Shown here piece after piece: positions 5,774-7,806 of a stretch of DNA of 7,806 nucleotides (position 1 is the first letter of the stretch; every line of letters starts with the position of its first letter). Position numbers and translations under genes: made by a program. The DNA is from Domibacillus sp. (GTDB lineage Bacteria > Bacillota > Bacilli > Bacillales > Domibacillaceae): NCBI GenBank assembly GCA_031177795.1, contig JAPSKG010000105.1, forward strand, positions 1-7,806, written 5' to 3'. Under the pieces are notes generated by a model. It saw only the letters and a list, made by a program, of their open reading frames with translations. It ran no database searches and was not told where the DNA came from.

Positions 5774-6142
5774 TTGGCAATTTATTTTTGGATCGGACTG
5801 GGAGGGATGTTTGGCGCGCTGCTTCGTTACAGTGTCACGGCTTTGGTTGGAGCAAACGAGATTGGCGTTTTTCCTGTTGCTACATTACTGGCTAATTACC
5901 TCGGCTGTTTTTTGTTGCCTTTCTTTACAAAAAAGCTTCATGGAAAGATTCCAGGAAATCTTCAAAAAGCTGTTAGTTCCGGCCTGGTGGGTTCTTTTAC
6001 GACATTTTCTGCTTTTAGTGCAGAAACGGTTTTGCTTTTGCAGGCTGGCGCACATGTCATGGCGCTTCTTTATGTGCTTTTAAGCATTGCTGGGGGCCTT
6101 TTATTTGTTTATCTGGGCAGTAAAGGAAAAGTGATTTTATGA
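5774..6142 (+). CDS. crcB: Fluoride channel subunit CrcB/Fluc, first of the pair
   Basis: A 122-residue membrane protein with four hydrophobic segments, the usual Fluc size. It begins IGLGGMFGALLRY (GG-x-x-GA-x-x-RY motif, R18), continues with N41 in ANYLGCFLL, and has the channel core GSFTTFSAF (73-81), with F78 and F81 at the Phe-box positions and T76/T77 by the central sodium site. It exports fluoride passively as a dimer. The start is TTG at 5774, 5 nt after AAGAAGGA. The family's NxxGSFLLG motif is altered to NYLGCFLLP here. The stop overlaps the next crcB gene by ATGA, so the two are co-translated and most likely make one antiparallel heterodimer instead of a dual-topology homodimer. 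Confidence 0.92.
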   Translation: MAIYFWIGLGGMFGALLRYSVTALVGANEIGVFPVATLLANYLGCFLLPFFTKKLHGKIPGNLQKAVSSGLVGSFTTFSAFSAETVLLLQAGAHVMALLYVLLSIAGGLLFVYLGSKGKVIL

Positions 6143-6450
6143 TTTTTGTGGCAATTGGCGGTTTTTTTGGTGCGATAACACGGTTTTGGATTAGCGAACG
6201 ATTAAATAGCCGTTTTTTTCCGTACGGAACGCTGGCTGTGAATGTGCTTGGCTCGTTTTTACTTGGCTTGCTTTTTGGAAGCAGCGCATCAGCTGATGAA
6301 CGCTTATTGTTTGGAACGGGATTTCTCGGCGCATTTACCACTTTTTCCACCTGGCTGTTTGAAGTGAAAAAAATGAAGATAAAACAAGCTGTTTTTCACG
6401 TGTTTTTCACGTGTTTATTTGGTTTTCTTGGTTTTTGGATTGTTTTATAA
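6139..6450 (+). CDS. crcB: Fluoride channel subunit CrcB/Fluc, second of the pair
   Basis: A 103-residue membrane protein with four hydrophobic segments and short loops, at the short end for the family. IGGFFGAITRF (R15), VNVLGSFLLG (N35) and GFLGAFTTFSTW (61-72) identify it. F69 fills the first Phe-box position, but W72 stands where the second Phe is normal. The ATG overlaps the TGA of the first subunit by four bases, and no separate strong ribosome binding site is seen, which points to coupled synthesis and a 1:1 heterodimer. The last transmembrane segment is encoded across an 11-bp tandem repeat (6391-6412). The protein ends directly after that segment without a tail. Confidence 0.92.
   Translation: MIFVAIGGFFGAITRFWISERLNSRFFPYGTLAVNVLGSFLLGLLFGSSASADERLLFGTGFLGAFTTFSTWLFEVKKMKIKQAVFHVFFTCLFGFLGFWIVL
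6391..6412 (+). repeat. 11-bp tandem direct repeat inside the second crcB gene
   Basis: GTTTTTCACGT occurs twice back to back (6391-6401 and 6402-6412), and a third partial copy GTTT follows. The unit is not a multiple of three, so gain or loss of one copy would shift the frame within the last transmembrane segment. The present two-copy frame gives a normal CrcB C-terminus. Confidence 0.8.
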
Positions 6451-6481
6451 GTCGCCAGGCGGGAAATTAAAACGTTTGCTG

Positions 6482-6490
6482 TGCTATACT
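6482..6490 (+). promoter_or_regulatory. Extended -10 promoter of the aldo/keto reductase gene
   Basis: TGCTATACT combines a TGN extension with a -10 one base from consensus, 38 bp before the ATG. No good -35 lies at 16-18 bp upstream, which is tolerated in extended -10 promoters. It lies in the 77-bp gap after crcB, so the reductase can be expressed independently. Confidence 0.55.
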
Positions 6491-6527
6491 TTCTTCGTAA
6501 ATAAACTAACTGGAAGGATGGGGAGAA

Positions 6528-7352
6528 ATGCAATTTGTTACGTTAAATAATGGCCTTAAAATGCCTCAGCTTGGTTTTGGTGTTTGGCAGGTAGAAGATG
6601 AACAAGCTGTGCCTGCCGTTTTAAAAGCAATTAACACGGGCTACCGTTCAATTGACACGGCTGCTGTTTACAAAAATGAGCGCGGTGTAGGCAAAGCAAT
6701 TAAAGAATGCGGCGTGCCGCGTGAAGAGCTGTTTATCACAACAAAAGTGTGGAACAGCGAGCAAGGCTATGAAAAAACTTTAAAAGCATTTGATGAAAGC
6801 CTTGAAAAGCTTGGATTGGATTATGTAGACCTGTACTTAATTCACTGGCCTCTTCCAGAAGAAAACAACTATGTCGATACATACAAAGCGCTTGAAAAGC
6901 TTTACGCTGACGGCCGCGTAAAAGCAATTGGTGTTTGCAATTTTGAAATTGAACATTTACAGCGCTTGCTTGATGAGTGCGAAGTAAAACCAGTGCTTAA
7001 TCAAATTGAATGCCATCCTTATTTGGCACAAAACGAAATAAAAGCATTTTGCAAAAAACATGATATTTTTGTAGAAGCATGGAGCCCGCTTATGCAAGGG
7101 GGAGAAGTGCTTAATCATGAAACAGTAAAAACAATTGCAGAAGCGCACGGGAAAACTCCGGCGCAAGCAGTGCTGCGCTGGCACTTGCAAAATGATTCGA
7201 TTGTGATTCCAAAATCAGTAACTCCATCTCGCATTGAAGAAAACTTTAATGTGTTTGATTTTGAATTAACAACAAAAGAAATGGAACAAATCAATGCACT
7301 TGACTGCGGTGAAAGAAAAGGCCCTCATCCAAATGAACTTTACATGAAGTAA
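6528..7352 (+). CDS. Aldo/keto reductase (YtbE/YvgN-like, AKR5-type)
   Basis: A 274-residue cytosolic NADPH-dependent reductase with a complete (beta/alpha)8 barrel. The catalytic tetrad is D43, Y48, K73 and H106. The three family signatures are GYRSIDTAAVYKNERGVG (38-55), the LDLYLIHWP-like stretch ending at P108, and IPKSVTPSRIEEN (227-239) with K229, S230 and R235 for the cofactor phosphate. AWSPLMQGG (184-192) is typical of the YtbE/YvgN and diketogluconate reductase group. Bacillus relatives reduce glyoxal, methylglyoxal and other reactive aldehydes, which is the best guess here; a sugar-keto substrate is possible. The ATG follows AAGGATGGGGAG. It has its own promoter and terminator and so is probably monocistronic. 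The nearby VOC gene suggests a second carbonyl-detoxifying activity but is not in the same transcript. Confidence 0.94.
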   Translation: MQFVTLNNGLKMPQLGFGVWQVEDEQAVPAVLKAINTGYRSIDTAAVYKNERGVGKAIKECGVPREELFITTKVWNSEQGYEKTLKAFDESLEKLGLDYVDLYLIHWPLPEENNYVDTYKALEKLYADGRVKAIGVCNFEIEHLQRLLDECEVKPVLNQIECHPYLAQNEIKAFCKKHDIFVEAWSPLMQGGEVLNHETVKTIAEAHGKTPAQAVLRWHLQNDSIVIPKSVTPSRIEENFNVFDFELTTKEMEQINALDCGERKGPHPNELYMK

Positions 7353-7361
7353 GTTCAAGAG

Positions 7362-7404
7362 CCCGTTTTTCAGTTGCTTAAACAACTGGGAAATGGGTTT
7401 GTTT
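7362..7404 (+). terminator. Intrinsic terminator of the aldo/keto reductase gene
   Basis: Arms 7362-7376 and 7383-7397 pair over 15 positions, including three G-U pairs, around a 6-nt loop. They are followed by TTTGTTTG. It starts 9 bp after the stop codon. Confidence 0.8.
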
Positions 7405-7527
7405 GTATAGTAAGAGGGTTTTTAACTCCAAATCATTCTGCGGTGTTTTAGATGAAACGTGATAAGCATAAAAACAAACAAATTCGTTTGATTCATTTTT
7501 TTGCGGGGAATAGGAACAATAATAAAC

Positions 7528-7555
7528 AAGAGCCGGCTTTGCTTAGCCGGCTCTT
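7528..7555. terminator. Strong hairpin terminator, mainly for the right-edge minus-strand gene
   Basis: Perfect 11-bp arms AAGAGCCGGCT (7528-7538) and 7545-7555 enclose a 6-nt loop. On the minus strand GTTTATTATTG follows and the hairpin lies 26 bp after the stop of the partial gene at 7582. On the + strand TCTTG follows, so it may also back up the reductase terminator. Confidence 0.8.
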
Positions 7556-7581
7556 TCTTGCAGTATTTATATAAACGGTGA

Positions 7582-7806
7582 TTAGAGGAAAAGGGCAAAA
7601 TAAATGACCGCCATTCCTGTAAACGCCGAACCGCTGCTTTGCAGATCGTTTTGTTTTGCAATTGAAGAAAAGCATAAAACTGATAGCATATATAAATATG
7701 GGTAAATTGCAAAAGCTTTTTTCAGACTTTTTCTTTGGATGCTTCGGTTAACTATAGCCAGAGAGTACAGACATACAATGTGAAATAAAAACTTGTTCTG
7801 CTGGCC
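7582..7806 (-). CDS. C-terminal part of an unrecognised membrane protein, partial
   Basis: The minus-strand frame is open from the right edge to a TAA at 7584-7582 and gives 74 residues. It shows hydrophobic segments near residues 6-19, 31-49 and 62-74, separated by a basic loop (NRSIQRKSLKK, 20-30) and a polar loop (KQNDLQSSGS, 51-60). The chain ends in FALFL inside the last hydrophobic segment. This looks like the end of a multi-pass membrane protein. A strong terminator hairpin follows 26 bp later, which fits a true gene end. I do not recognise the family, and the N-terminus lies outside the window. Confidence 0.55.
   Translation of the reverse strand, partial: GQQNKFLFHIVCLYSLAIVNRSIQRKSLKKAFAIYPYLYMLSVLCFSSIAKQNDLQSSGSAFTGMAVIYFALFL

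Noticed and set aside
7452..7574. Possible 40-codon + strand peptide starting ATGAAACGTGAT
   Set aside because: No good ribosome binding site, and the frame runs straight through the terminator hairpin at 7528-7555; amino-acid content is not convincing.

Overview
The window looks like chromosomal DNA of a low-to-moderate GC member of the Bacillaceae. It has strong GGAGG-type ribosome binding sites, TTG starts, sigma-A-like promoters, compact intrinsic terminators and protein families familiar from Bacillus (AmtB, YwaF, paired CrcB channels, a YtbE/YvgN-type aldo/keto reductase). TnrA/GlnR nitrogen boxes of the Bacillus type also support this. I see no mobile element, CRISPR array, rRNA or tRNA.

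Layout, left to right. (1) Bases 3-110 hold the last 35 codons of a + strand protein, probably an isoprenylcysteine carboxyl methyltransferase family (YpbQ-like) protein, followed by a terminator. (2) A minus-strand block reads right to left as amtB (1997-3280), a DUF294 GlnD-like nucleotidyltransferase (953-1933) and a DnaQ-fold 3'-5' exonuclease (245-946). The last two are 6 bp apart. The 63 bp between amtB and the DUF294 gene are almost filled by a 42-nt palindrome plus a ribosome binding site. (3) The 331-bp divergent region 3281-3611 holds the amtB promoter with two perfect TnrA/GlnR boxes and a third degenerate one. (4) A YwaF/TMEM164-related membrane protein (3612-4379, +) converges on a VOC/glyoxalase-like gene plus a DMT-family (EamA) exporter (minus strand, overlapping by 1 nt); they share a bidirectional terminator. 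(5) Two fluoride-channel genes (crcB, +, ATGA overlap) encode a probable heterodimer. (6) An aldo/keto reductase with its own extended -10 promoter and terminator follows. (7) The right edge holds the last 74 codons of an unrecognised minus-strand membrane protein with its terminator.

The most interesting part is the left half. An ammonium transporter gene, apparently under nitrogen control, is followed not by glnK (absent in this window) but by a GlnD-like nucleotidyltransferase and an exonuclease. These two have no room for a promoter of their own between themselves and amtB, apart from read-through past the palindrome. The rest is ordinary housekeeping and stress content (carbonyl detoxification, fluoride efflux, small-molecule export).
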